Shown here in pieces: positions 15,340 to 27,539 of a stretch of DNA of 64,000 bases. This DNA is from Sinohyriopsis cumingii (Eukaryota; Mollusca; Bivalvia; Unionida; Unionidae): positions 4,887,501-4,951,500 of the forward strand of contig JAPYKE020000037.1 in the NCBI GenBank assembly GCA_028554795.2, written 5' to 3'. Numbering within the stretch: position 1 is the first letter of the stretch; each line of letters starts with the position of its first letter. Made by a program: the position numbers and the translations under genes. Below the pieces are notes generated by a model. That model worked only from the letters and a program-made list of their open reading frames with translations, had not been told where the DNA came from and made no database searches.

Positions 15340-17560
15340 AATTAAACAACTGAGTTGTAGAAGACGAAGAATACAAAGCCGTACTTAAAGTACTGTTAGA
15401 AACTATTTTAAATAGGGAATATTACAACCTAATGGAAGAGTTGGGGAAGGAAATTAAGAAGAAAATTAAATCAATAACCAAAACATATTGTCAAGTCAAA
15501 CAAAACATAAGACGGGGAAGGCAAAGAGAATGCAATACAATAATAAATATTTAAATACAAAAAGAAGAGGATAAAATAAAAGTGATGAAAGTACGAAGCT
15601 TTATAAGATTACAAATTAAATGGCACAAAATAAGGGCAGGATAATTCTCCAATTTATATAATAAAGCAAGAAGGATGCAAATCATGGAAGAAATAAGAAA
15701 AGGAAATAGCTGGCACATGGAAAAACTAAAAATGATAACGTTACCATAACTCAACCAACACACATAATGGAAGAAATATACAGCTTTTAAAAAGAACTAA
15801 ACATTACACAAATTTATCACTGGGGGTGGGGGTGGGGTTGGGGTGGTGATAGAAGAATATGCTTGAATATATATTTGTCGCAAATCCCACAGTACTCTAG
15901 GTCTCAGTGCGAAAAACTTTAATATCAAATGAAATAATTGCAGCATTCAAGCAACTCCAGAAAGGAAAATCAGTTGGTTCTGGTGGCTTAACGACAGATT
16001 TATATATTACCTTAAAATATCTCCTAATTCCAATATTAAAAATATGATATGTTAATATTCTATTAAATAATGAAATGACGTCCACAATGAAAGAAGGGGT
16101 AGAAACACTTATGTATAAGGGGAAAGGAGATGTAAAAGACATAACGAGTTGGATATCGATATCTTTTTTAAATACAGACTATAAAATACGTAGTAAGATC
16201 CTGTCTAACAGAATTAAAACATGTGTCGGAAACATAATTAACATTATATTCATAAAATATTCTAACCTTAAAAACAGCGATTGATTTTTTGGAAACTAAA
16301 GGAGAGGAGGGGGCCTTGATCTTATATATCAAGAAAAGGCTTTTGACAGAATAGAGTATAGTTACATACATATTGTTTCTTATATTCGCACGATGAAATT
16401 TAATATAGAACGTTCCGTGAGACAGGATTGTTCCTTATCGATGATATTATATGTAATAGCAATAGAAGCCCTCCGAATAAAAATGCATAACAATAAAAAT
16501 ATAAAGGGAATTTAACTCCGAAACCTCAAAAAGGAACTAAAAATATTACAGCATGTTCGTGACTAATACAAATTTTACATCCGATGCCTACACCTTCAAA
16601 AGGAAAAGGAATTTATAGACTTCGGGAAAGCAATACAATCTAAAATTAATCATGCAAAAACCTGAAATTCTGTTAATAAGTAACTGGCGGGGGAACACCC
16701 CTGTACTCGAACCAGAACTTGTAATGACACGTGTAATAGGTTTAGGAGTGACTTGTGTTTGTGTGCGTGTGTGTGTGTGGGGGGAATCTAAGAGTATACA
16801 AATTCAACACAATTGAGAAAAACTACGAACTAACTTACAAATGTAGGCACATGCAAATTTGAATGTAATGGATCGAATGTAGGTTGCTCAGACATATGTA
16901 TATGAACATATGGTATATGTTTAACTAGGTAGATTAAAGGACACCATGATAGATACCTTTGACAAAGAAATACTCCTAGGGAGGGAAGTTACATTACCTC
17001 CTCAGCAAAACTCATAAAGTATTGACGGAGGGATGACTAAATAATCCAACATGTTAGACATAAATTAGAAAATATTTGAAAAAGCATTAAAAAACAAACT
17101 AGATAAAAGGGAGTCTGTGTAAAAAATATATATTTCTTTGTGTATACGTTGAAACAAATGCATGGGATATACAGAAACAATAATATAACCAAATTAATAG
17201 AACCACCAACAAAAATGAGATATATCAAAACTATAAAACTATAGTTCTTAACTATATAATAAGATCAAGAAAATATGGACTGAGGAAAAAAATATTTGTT
17301 TGGCTAACTGGAGATGTAGCATTTAGAAGATATTGTAAAAAATTACCAGTATATCACTTTTTATAAAACAAAGTTTATACGAAAAAAAGTCATTCGATAT
17401 TGAAATGAAAAACAAATAAAGAGAGAAAGAAATTAACGCAAAAATAAAAACTCAGCATCGTACCTTTCAGATGGAAAGCCTACTATGCACAACGGATAAA
17501 AATAGCAAAGAGCTATACAAAGGAATAATAAATTACAGTACAGATGTCTTGATCAGATGT
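15340..17560 (+). pseudogene. L1/Tx1-like LINE ORF2 remnant (linker and reverse transcriptase)
   Basis: Plus-strand translation gives, in order, the typical blocks of a non-LTR reverse transcriptase, broken by frameshifts and stops. A charged linker rich in Lys and Arg covers 15420-15760. At 15916-15990 is ISNEIIAAFKQLQKGKSVG (finger block), followed in the same frame by VETLMYKGKGDVKDITSW and ISFLNTDYKIRSKILSNRIK (16096-16230). After a frame change, LIYQEKAFDRIEYSYIHIV (about 16320) is the catalytic Asp block. Next come VRQDCSLSMILYVIAIEAL (about 16420-16470), where the usual RQGxPLSPxLF is recognisable, and a degraded HVRD in place of YADD (about 16552). A C-terminal part follows to about 17560. 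Loss of YADD and many stops make it dead. The element reads in the same direction as gene A but is unrelated to it. Confidence 0.8.
15822..15846 (+). other. G-quadruplex-type G-rich run
   Basis: Four G tracts of 4-5 bases separated by one or two T (GGGGGTGGGGGTGGGGTTGGGG), the standard pattern for an intramolecular G-quadruplex, inside the LINE remnant. Confidence 0.7.
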
Positions 17561-17644
17561 GGTAGAACATCTTTCCCGACTTGAAAGAAAAAAAACAAAC
17601 AACACCACGGCATTGTAGAAACCCTGGTATATCTTATACATAGA

Positions 17645-18050
17645 AAACTATATTTGTCTCTCTATATGTTCCGGCTTCCAAACAAGAGGTCACGAGTTTG
17701 AAACTCGTAGCGGCATTCGCAATATATTTTTTAATTACTTTTTTTATATTTATCTTTAAATTTCTTTTAAACTCTCTCCCCCAGTTTATTTATTTATTAA
17801 TTTTATTTTTTTAATTCCCGTCCTAGGACGGGCAATCAACCTAGTCATATAAAAACACCCACATTTGTCTTTCTGTGAAATCCAGGCTGCCAAACTAGAG
17901 GTCGCGAGTTCGAAACGAGCGGCGGCATCACAATTCTTTTAAAACTTTATTTGTATTTGCATGTTTAAACTTTCTTTTAAAGTCGCTGATCCCAAAATAT
18001 TTTACATTTTTTTATTCCCGTCCAAGGACGAGCACTTGACCTAGTAAATT
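17645..18050 (+). repeat. Two tandem ~205-bp units with tRNA box-B-like motif and palindrome
   Basis: Unit 1 (about 17645-17845) and unit 2 (about 17860-18050) share the order CCAAAC-AGAGGTCRCGAGTT-GAAA-GGCGGCAT, a T-rich middle with AAACTTTCTTTTAAA, and CCCGTCC-AGGACG-GC. The GTCGCGAGTTCGAAAC part looks like a tRNA T-arm/box B. In unit 1, CCCGTCCTAGGACGGG (17817-17832) is a perfect 16-bp palindrome, and ACGAGTTTGAAACTCGT (17692-17708) can form an 8-bp stem. It lies directly after the LINE remnant, so it may be a LINE 3' tail duplication or a dimeric SINE-like element. Confidence 0.6.
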
Positions 18051-18257
18051 TAAACCGAGCGGTCCTGTTCGCCGAAACACAGAAGGGGGGGGGAATGATG
18101 GTAGGCGTTGGTGCATTTCCAAAAAGGGCAGTGAGACATACCTCTTGCAGTAGGAGTGAGGGGCCCTAAGATAGGAACTGCACGGCTTCCCCGCCAGGAA
18201 TAGGAGGAAAGAAACATTCTGAATAACAATTTAACAAATAGAAAAGGAAAATCATAA

Positions 18258-18470
18258 GCTCAGGTACCCGAGTGGTCTAATATGCTCGCCTTTAAAATCA
18301 CGAAATATTCTCATCTCGCTCGCTTAGGGTGACTCGAACTTAATGTGACTTGATACGAGCCCCTGTGGTGAAAACGAAATGTCCGGCTTCAACGACATTT
18401 TTGTCATCTTCAAGGGCATGAAATGCTTTATATATACGGTGCCCAACGAATAAGGTGTTAGCACCTAAGT
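18258..18470 (+). mobile_element. Possible diverged tRNA-headed SINE
   Basis: It starts with GGTACCCGAGTGGTCTAATATGC, similar to the head of the better copy at 19325 (box A-like GAGTGGTCTAA), and has GGTGACTCGAACTT in the box B position. The body contains AAATGTCCGGCTTCAACGAC. No clear target-site duplication was found. Confidence 0.45.
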
Positions 18471-18900
18471 CAAGTCTTTACAAACACAATATTTATATCA
18501 AAAGTATATTGTTATTGTCACTTTCTTTCGCAAAAAACTTAACATTTCAGTATTAATTATTTACCATTAAAACTAATAAACTTTTTGCTATGGTCACCCA
18601 TTTCTAGATTGGTCCATAGTTGTGCATATAATTAGTACCGCGAATCCAATATACATGTATACCGGCTAATCGACATAATGTCAATTTGTAGAAATTGTAT
18701 TTAAGTTTTGATAGTGACTGTAAAGTATAGATTCAGTTTGGATCTAATTAGGTTTTACATGAACAAGAAAACGTCTTACCAGTATCTAAAAGCAGCTGAA
18801 TGACTTTACTTTCAATTTTATGTAAACAATCATTTCGTGTCTCTTGTAATCATTTCATGTCTCTTGTAGTGAAAAGTGATAGGTTCGCAGATTAGGATGT

Positions 18901-19217
18901 GTGTGTGTGTGTGTGTGTGATTTGGATTTATAACGTACTTTAACAAATATTCAGTCATATCGCTACGATGTGTGGTGGTTTACAGTGATGTCAAGCACTG
19001 AGGAATCATAAGGCAGACATGTAGCATGATGTCCCACCCAGTCACACTATCTTGACACTAGGCCCACCAGTCCTAACACTAACCTCTTAATGCTGAGCGT
19101 ATAGCGAGGCAGCTGTTTGTACCATTTTTTGTCTTTGATATGGCTCGGCCGGGGTTCGAACCCGCGTCTTCCCGCATCCGAGGCGGACGCTATAACCACT
19201 AGGCCACCGGAGCGGTC
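18901..19217 (-). mobile_element. tRNA-Arg-like SINE, full-length copy
   Basis: Minus strand: the head GCGACCGCTCCGGTGGCC with GTGGTTATAGCGTCCG (box A) and GGGTTCGAACCCC (box B) reads like a tRNA-Arg. It is followed by a conserved body (GTTAGGACTGGTGGGCC, GACTGGGTGGGACATC), the CATCGTAGCGATATGACTGA block and a (CA)n tail. A target-site duplication of 14 bp with one mismatch flanks it (18887-18900, 19218-19231), so the insertion is intact and fairly recent. The open frame at 19047-19235 is a SINE artefact. Confidence 0.93.
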
Positions 19218-19324
19218 GCAGAGTAGGATGTACAAAACTGAGTCTTATAAGCTCGTTCTTCGTGTATCATGATACGTCCGGTGCTACATTATAATGTCGG
19301 GTTTGCTTCATTGCAAACAGAACT

Positions 19325-19584
19325 GGGGGCCCCGAGTGGCCGAGTGGTCTAAAGCGCTCTCCGTTACGGATCACTGCCATCTCACCTCTGTCTGCGTAGG
19401 TTCGAGTCTCGGATTCAGCCAATGTGGGTATGTGAGAAAGCTTGACAGTAGCTTCTCGTGGGTCGGTGGTTCTTTCCGGGGTTTTCCCGGGTTCTTTCTC
19501 CACCATTAATACTGGCCGCCATGAATAGCCTATCGTGTGCTGAAAAATGGCGTTAAACCCTACAAGAACAACAACAACAACAAC
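19325..19584 (+). mobile_element. Second SINE family, tRNA-Ser/Leu-like head, (AAC)n tail
   Basis: The head reads GCCCCGAGTGGCCGAGTGG and TCTAAAGCGCTCTCC (box A), with a long variable arm, then GGTTCGAGTCTCGG (box B), as in type II tRNAs such as Ser or Leu. The body has the word TTTCCGGGGTTTTCCCGGG and a 3' part ACCATTAATACTGGCCGCCATG...AAAATGGCGTTAAACCC, ending in AAC repeats. The 3' part also occurs alone at 32062-32153. The frames at 19267-19506 (minus) and 19294-19509 (plus) are artefacts of this element. Confidence 0.85.
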
Positions 19585-19660
19585 TTACTTGAAAAACAAC
19601 ATGTCCCCACTAGCTTTCTTAATTGGGTTTTCTGAGGATTCGGCAGTTGTGGTTAATATT

Positions 19661-19672
19661 GGGGGGGGGGGG
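19661..19672 (+). repeat. Poly-G run
   Basis: Twelve consecutive G, followed by CGG; a mononucleotide tract. Confidence 0.9.
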
Positions 19673-19914
19673 CGGATAAAGCTGAATTTGTAACTATCAT
19701 TTCGTGCGCATCATATCATATATGTATATTATCTTGATTTATTCTCTGGTTCTTTCAGGCTTCATTAAATTATGGAAGGGTATATTTGCTTTGCTTTTAG
19801 ACCTTTGTAGAAAAATACTAATTTGTTTTTCAATCTACGTATTTATAATGGTTTCCAAGACAACATATCCAATATCGAGGTCATACTTCCTGGCATATAG
19901 TCATAATTGGATGT

Positions 19915-20465
19915 AACAAACCTGGCTGCTCGTTTTCCGTATTCTTTTCAATTTCATCATCTAAACTCTGGGAATTGGGTTCCCGTACTGTACAAGCGTA
20001 TTCTAAAATAGGTCTTACTAAACCTTTGTTAGCGAGTTCTTTCGCATGTTATTGGCAAGATGACAAGATATGATACGTCTTTATTGGCTTAAAGTTCGAG
20101 TTAAATTTGAAGGTTCCATTTCAGATCACACGTACTTGTGATCTTTAAATATTTTGTTTGATTGAGGTTTTCTAACATAGTATCTTCTAGCAAATAAGAC
20201 ATATTAGTTTTATGTCATTTCTTTCTTGTCAATAAGCATATGCTGCATTGTTAAGTTGGAATCGCATGCCACATGTTCGAACCCATCGTCCAGGCTTCTT
20301 TAATGTCATTTGCAATATCGTAGTATCAGGCTCAGTTTTGATTAATCAGTGGCATATACAGTCATCTGCGAATAGTCGACGTTCTAAGTCAATTTCAATT
20401 AGGATGTTACTGCTGTTGCTAGGAGAAGAGTGCTGGTCAAAGTATTGCTCATTGCGGTAATCTAG
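19915..20465 (-). pseudogene. CR1/L2/Jockey-like LINE reverse-transcriptase remnant
   Basis: Minus-strand translation runs SNTLTSTLLLATA (about 20445, in the place of the GTVLGPLLFL block), then LERRLFADDCICH (about 20380) containing the catalytic FADD. A broken stretch matching the thumb follows, including PGRWVRTCGMRFQLN (W..xWxMxFN block) and, near 20100, SEMEPSNLTRTL in the position of the L-x-W-x-x-H-I block. Near 20000, KVxxDLF-NTLVQYGNPIPR sits in the position of the LVRPILEYASxVWDP block. Several stops and frame changes show that it is inactive. The catalytic DD is still intact. The plus-strand frames 19704-19916 and 20248-20460 are shadows. Confidence 0.75.
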
Positions 20466-22236
20466 AACATACGTTGTACTAGTATTATGTATATTTACTT
20501 TGCATTGTTTGTTAGTTTTTATTTTTCATATTTCATTATATGCTATTGTAAAGTAACATTGCATATTGGACATAACCTTGTCCAAAATCAAATTTATTTT
20601 CTACTTGACCTGACTTGTTTTATGTTTTCATTTTATTCTGTAAACAACTAATACGTAGTAAAATATTCTCTATATGCATGTGTTATTATCAGGATCATTA
20701 TTAATAGAAGCAAATATGTTTATTTGGGTCTGGGTCTATGTTATTCGCATTCCCCTACAATTTACCTGATATTGTCCAGGTTATATATTATAAGTTTAGT
20801 AACAGACTTTCTAATAATAAATAACATATTATTTTGTAAAATTCAGAACTTTCTAGAAGGTTATTTTGCATTAGGTAACGTTTTGTTTCTTCTGTTTTTT
20901 CCGTTTAATTGTGAACTGAGGTCAAGTAGGGGACTATACAGTCTTGTCACTGGAAAGATTAATTACTCGTGCCAAATAATTAATTTGTATTATAATTGTG
21001 TCCATTTTTAATTTGGAATTTATTTCTTCGAATTATTTAATTCAATGATTCTTTTCTATGGAAATGCAGACTGCTCACACAAAATAATATTCTTGGATAG
21101 AGACATTCATTAGGATTTGTAGTGAATTAAAACGTGGAATTGTATTAGTGTTTCAATAAAAGACTGTTGGCACATCCGCATGATACAGGTCATCACAGAC
21201 ACACCAACTCCTTCAGCATTGAACTTAATTTGGATTTCTACTAAGTTTATTCAGAATGTTAAATTATTAGGACTTGTCTCTATAATCATATGATTATTTT
21301 GGATTTAATTTGTAATACCGTCAGTTCTATTTTAATTTTCACTTTGTGTTCAAGGCAAAGAAATTATTTGTTGAATTTTACAAAGCTTGTTGATTTTCAC
21401 TTATTTTGTTACTTGTTTTAAGAGCATAGACTTGTAACACCAACCAGATTTGGGACCATTTGTCACTACATATTTTTCTCGGAAACATAAAAAGCGACTA
21501 TCCAGCCTTGAGCTTTGCCTGCAATCCACAATTCATAGGGGACCTGTCAAAAGTTTATTTCTAAGTCAAAAATACAAATTGTCTACTTGGTCACCTGTAT
21601 CCACATATTTAGCCCGATCATTAATAACTTAGCAAGGTGTGTTTCGAACTCTGAAATTTCCGTAATGCATCATGTTTATCATATAGTTATCCAGGTGCTT
21701 CATGATTAGAACAAACAATATGTTAAAGCTCTTTGCAAAGAACACTGGTGAGTGACAACGGGCGGTAATTATTGGCCATTGCGTGATTACCTGTTTTCAG
21801 TAGTGGCCATGCCATTTATTTTCCAGATACCTATCCTTGGGATGTTGTAAATGTCCAGTGATTGATAAAAGGTGTGTAAGTACTTGTGTCAACTCAGAAG
21901 ATAGTGCCTTAAGTACTTTTTGATATTATCATCCGCTCCTGAAGAGTTTGATAGGTTTAAACTATAAAGCAACTTTTTAAGTCCTAAACATGACACCACT
22001 GTATTACTCGTTTTGCTACCTTTCGGAATATACAAGGCGAAACTATATCACTATAGTAGTTAAAACAATGCAGAATTTTATGTTCATTGTATCGGTTTCT
22101 ACTAGTCTGGTGTCTGTCTTTGGTGAATGAATGTCATGTGCGTCTTGTTTTTCTCCATATATTTCCCGCATGATTTAGAATCTAATGTTAGGCTTCCACT
22201 CATGTTGTTGATGTAGTTGTGTGAAATTTAAATTTT

Positions 22237-22238
<2 letters not shown>
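20466..22238. other. Non-coding stretch, nothing recognised
   Basis: AT-rich. The frames at 20724-21011 and 21450-21632 (plus) have no recognised domain. Confidence 0.5.

Positions 22239-22281
<43 letters not shown>
22239..22281. repeat. (CA)n microsatellite
   Basis: Pure CA, about 21 units. Confidence 0.98.
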
Positions 22282-22282
<1 letters not shown>

Positions 22283-22511
22283 GTTTCTGTATGAAAATCA
22301 ACTCCATGATTTCTTCTGGAGGGAGCATAATCAATAAACAAGGTTTCGTTTCTTTTTATAATACTCAAAGAAAATCTCATACTCTCTCTCTGATAGTGAA
22401 TGTACTACACAGTCTGAGTTAAAACTAAATAATATAATAGGTTTACATTATTTAATTAGTTGTAGGAAACGTCACATTCACATCAATCCTCGGTCCCTGA
22501 GCCGTTAATGG

Positions 22512-22536
22512 CCCCCCCCCCCCCCACACACACACA
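22512..22536. repeat. Poly-C plus (CA)n
   Basis: A run of 14 C is followed by six CA units. Confidence 0.95.
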
Positions 22537-22739
22537 GAGTGCTGTAATCTACTTTCAATGCTTTTGATCACTATCCAAACATACACCTCGGTCGCTTTTA
22601 TTAAATGTAATTAGATTGAGATAACATGGCATGGCCGTCGTGAACTTAGAGCCTTTTTCAGCAAATCGTGGACAGGTACAGTATGTTAGAATATGGCTTA
22701 CAACGAACACCTGAATCATTAAAATGAAAGAAGTTATGT

Positions 22740-22942
22740 GCAATCATGTGTCTAGATTACAATTTGTTTATGACTTTTAACGGAAGTCATGTGCAAATCA
22801 CGTGTCTTGACTATAATATGTTTATGACTTAATAAAAGAAGTCATGTGCAAATCATGTCTTGCCTACAGTTTGTTTATGACTTTCAAGAGAAGTCATGTG
22901 CAAATCATGTACCTTGACTACAATTTGTTTTTAACTGTCGAC
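22740..22942. repeat. ~54-bp minisatellite, about 3.8 units
   Basis: Units share the consensus words GTCTTGACTACAATTTGTTT, ATGACTT and GAAGTCATGTGCAAATCATG, with small indels. The repeats start at 22740, about 22793, 22848 and 22900. Each unit also contains the complementary words ATGACTT and AAGTCAT, so it can fold as a short hairpin. Confidence 0.9.
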
Positions 22943-24364
22943 ACAAGAAGATAAACCATGCGGTAAATATGTGAAAATATCATATGGTGGGAATAACATT
23001 ACGTGTTTTAAGCATTCATTGAAAACTGAATGGTTCGATTTGTCGTGGAGTTGTTGTCTTTCTTGTATGAATACTACAGTTGCTTCATTTTCCTATCTCA
23101 CCATCACACACACGCACATACACACACATGCACACACACTACAAAAATAGTGATGCAGTGGCGCCGTACACTTGCACAAATCAATATCGGAGCACTCACA
23201 TAATACATTCTCCCACCCACTGCTGAAATGAAAAGTAGATTCTTAAATATACTTCATTATCAGTTCGCTTTATCATATGCATTAGACAGCATGGAAAGAT
23301 ACATTTTGTTATTAAAATGTTAATTTTGCCGTTATAATGATGGAAGATTTTCTGACAGTGGGATTATGGAACAGAAATGAAATTAAACATGAAAATGGGA
23401 AATTTGGACTTAAGAATCTAGATATTATTGAATCAGCTAACATTTTATTGCAATAGAATTAACAACATTCATATGATACATTGTAACGGAAAGTTATTCA
23501 ATTTTAGAAGGAACAGGTGTCCTTCTATATAAACTATATATAAAAGTAAGTTGCTATTTTATGCTTACAAAAGGCAGTATTAATGAGTGTTGCTATGGAG
23601 CATAAAGGCATTTTGATCTTACGGCAGATCTATCAATATGAGGTCTAAGAGAAATTTAACAACCAAAACCCTTACATTGACTGTACAACAACCAACCTTT
23701 AATTTCCAACACGCGATATTAACTACTCTGTTCGAGCGAACAGGCTCATTGATCTACTAAAACAAGGGTCGGATCACACATACATACACAAATATATACT
23801 ATCACACGCAAAGTTAGGAGTGTCTGCACAAACGTATATGATGTCACGCATAAGTGTTGGAGTGCAATCACATAAACATTAGCGGTTCTCATACATACAC
23901 AAAAACAGTAAAACTGGGCTAATGGTTAACGTTATAACTGTGAATAGATAAAACATAGACAAAGATATACAGACCTAAAAGTATTGTGGCAATATCTGTA
24001 TGGTATCATTTTAGTTTTCCTTAAAAACCTGCGGGCCATGAAAAGGGCTGTTGGATGATGTTATCCAAACAACGGTTAACATGCATCTCATCTCTCGGGC
24101 CTACCTCTGCATTTTGGATATCAACTGCCTCGACTAGAGTTAACTGAACATTAATAGCTTGTTGATTTTCTTCTTCTTTAGCAGCTAACCTCTTTAAAAC
24201 TATTTGCCATCTGGCACTGAGCTATTATCTATTCCTCTAATTTGTCTTTCTCTCCCTTCAGTATGCCTTCGTAGCCACTTATTGCCGTCTCGTCCTCCAT
24301 TAATTCGAGTTGGTGTTCCCCGTGCACTTGCAGACTATTTCCCCTCGAGATGTTGGATATGGTC

Positions 24365-24365
<1 letters not shown>
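22943..24365. other. Non-coding stretch, nothing recognised
   Basis: Contains a short interrupted CA/CACG tract near 23105-23140. No gene could be supported. Confidence 0.5.

Positions 24366-24452
<87 letters not shown>
24366..24452. repeat. (TA)n microsatellite
   Basis: Pure TA, about 43 units. Confidence 0.98.
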
Positions 24453-24455
<3 letters not shown>

Positions 24456-27400
24456 ATAAACTGACAACAAACAGTGTGGACCTAGTATTTAGCTAGCCTG
24501 GGCGCTTTCGACTCTTTAACGAGAACATAAGACAGTTATGTTTGCGAACCTTTACATGGCTGTTTCTATTGGAATTCAACCTTTTAACTCTATTATGTGT
24601 CAACTAGTTTACTTCGCCTTTTTGCTGATACTGGAAAATATTAGTCGAGGGGCTTGTGTATCGATTGTTCCTGAAACAACTGTTGTACGTCTTGCAGACA
24701 TAGATTTTAACGAAAGCTATATGCATATTGCGATTGCATTCTTAGTTCGAAAGTGCACTGTGAGGCAAATTTCAAGTTCATTTAAGTGATTTATGGGCCA
24801 TCTTTTCCAGTATTGTATGATCAAACTTGTAAAATTTTATCACAACTTCAAAATAGGAGTGATTTGTCAGACACATTACAAACTCAAACTGACAAAAGTC
24901 TAAGAAGTCTTTATTTCGGAACTGCAATGTATATATATAGATGTATCCATTTCATACGTACTGACAGTCAAATACAATCCACATTCAAACGTTCGAGTGT
25001 CCACGTCCATCTTGTGAATAGACTGTTTCTCTTGTAACCTCATATGCAAATACTAGTATGCGCCACCAGAAACATTCATGGACATATCTGAGGCAATGTT
25101 GTTTATCTACGAATCTTTGACCCTATTTCACTGTCCTTAATAGGTTTTATAGACAAAACCCAAAGTGATATTCTAATTTGCTACTGAACAGGTCATTGTA
25201 AACCAATGTATACCTACGCTCATCATTAGATTATTTGCAATGACTAAATATCTAGAATTTGAAGAGAATAATGTATCTGATTTCGTATTTTACTGTTGAT
25301 TGCAGCCTCGACAAAAAGGTTCAAATCAAATAAAGCATGCTTGCAAAGCTATTGTGTTTGATTATACACGATGTCTATCATTATTCCTGAATGGTGGATC
25401 ATAATGGCTCTGTTTCCTAATTTACGTCCCGTGATTACGTCGACCTGTAATATTATCTTTCTATTTACGTCATTACTATGGCATATGTTTCATCTGCTAG
25501 AAACAAACAATGTGAATAGTATGTCTGTATTGAACTATTTATTATAATGTACTGAAGTTAATACCAAACGTAATCAGTCACAAAACGTTTTGCGTTGAAA
25601 CAGAATACTCGTAATGCTGGGGCTAAGAATAGATGCCGGGATTAATTTCAATTGCGTGTGAAATTGTCTCATCATGCATAGGTATGTATATTGATAAAGG
25701 ATGGGAAACACAATAATGCTCAAGATATGATCTAAAGACCAAGGCCTCGTAGAAGGGAAAACGACGTAACCAATTTCAACTGCATCCATTATTTTAGCTT
25801 CTGATTCTCTGTTAGGGTAGAGAAAATCCATTATTCTCATATTTTTCTATAAAATGCGTCAGGATATATTTAAAATTACAAAATCCAAACGTAGTCACAA
25901 CGACCTAGTTGTGATACGTTACATATGTTAATCCCAAATACAGTAGTGGTATGAACTGGATACTAATGAATGAAATAGCAAAAAAGCAAACAATCTGGAT
26001 ATTAGGACTAATATTAATGTATCATCTTTAAAGAGCTCATGTAAAGTATGTCTCAGTGAGCTAGTTTTGAAACATGACTTTTTAATCATATAGAGCGTCT
26101 TCAGTGGAAGTTTTTGAAATTATATCATCAAAATTGCATATAGCGTTTAAACAAAATGTAACCGTCTATCGGCAATTTGGTAATCTCTACTCAGATCTTA
26201 CCCGTTCCGTTACACACAGACAAATACATATATTGGCAATTTCAATATGAAAGGCCAGATAAAAACTTAGAATATGTATGATTTATAGGATTATCAGAAT
26301 TATATGGAAAAAGTGACACATGTCTTCATGGAGTGATTCGGAATTCTTTCGCTTTAGAGAGATATCAAAAATTGTAAAACAGAATGTGACCAAGGCTTGA
26401 ACTGAATTTATTGTGATCAACTTGCACTTTGAAAGGTTATGTCAGAACGAGCATAATTAAAATAGTAACCCTAAAGAATGATAGGCGCTTTGAAGCTCTA
26501 TATTTATTATCACACCTATCACTATCAGCCCAACTAAGAATTGTACACAGATGATATCTGTATGCAGTTTCACCTTTCAAATTTGGTTTGTGAAAAAAAA
26601 AACATGATCCAAATGCCATTACTAATAGTAGTTGTAGTACTCGTAGTAGTAGTGTCATTGTAAGCTGGTGACAAATATTATTGTATGCATAGTTATTATT
26701 GTTATAATTGATTTTGTTCAGGTGACTTCTACAGCCAAATCATGACAAAATAGGATTAATGTAAGCTAACCACAAAAATACATTTCAATACTAATTCACA
26801 TCTTATACAGGACGGAGAAGCAGAGGATTTACTCTTTGTTCGACCACCTTGCGTCATTAGGTTTAGAAACAGCTGTTTAAACATCTAACAATATCTGGAT
26901 TATCAACGAACTCGCCATGATCAAACTATATTCGTCTTGTGCTGAATATGGAATGAAGATTTTCTTTATTTGGCTACTTTTAGTAGCACTTGAATCCCAA
27001 TTTCGCCTCAATTATATACAAATTTTGCAGTATTCATTTGTCCCGGATCCAAACGAAAGTTATGTAATTCGTATCTCTCCTCAAATATTAGCAATGAACT
27101 TGCTTTGTTAAAAGTAACTTTAAGTCACAGGCAGACAAATCAGATATTTTTCATTCAGCGAAAGGTCACAGGTTTGCTATTGTTTCACGAGAATTTCATG
27201 CTGTTTTATCTGGAATATATCAGACAACTGAAGCACAAGAATATTTTAATCAAACTGCTCTACATACAAAATCTTAAAGAAAACAATCGTCATAGAACAT
27301 CAAATCCCTCTTGGAACACGTTTGCATTGAATGAAGAACGTCTGACCTCTGACCTCCTTTCCCAATTCTCGTCGATCCTTTTCCAATTTACATTAACTGG

Positions 27401-27539
27401 ATGCATCTTTTCAGGAGGACAAAACTGAACGCGCTCTTTGCTTATTTGCTTGAATCATTAATTTGGAACTTGGAGCAAATAATACGAGGCATGCGTTAGT
27501 AAAATAATGTTTACCTTGTATATATATATACATATATGT
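24453..27539. other. Non-coding stretch, nothing recognised
   Basis: Short frames (24538-24789 and 26917-27111 plus; 25574-25840 minus) have hydrophobic stretches but no recognised family, no supporting splice sites and no partner exons. Confidence 0.5.

Noticed and set aside
19047-19509. Open frames on both strands at 19.0-19.5 kb
   Set aside because: They fall entirely within two SINEs.
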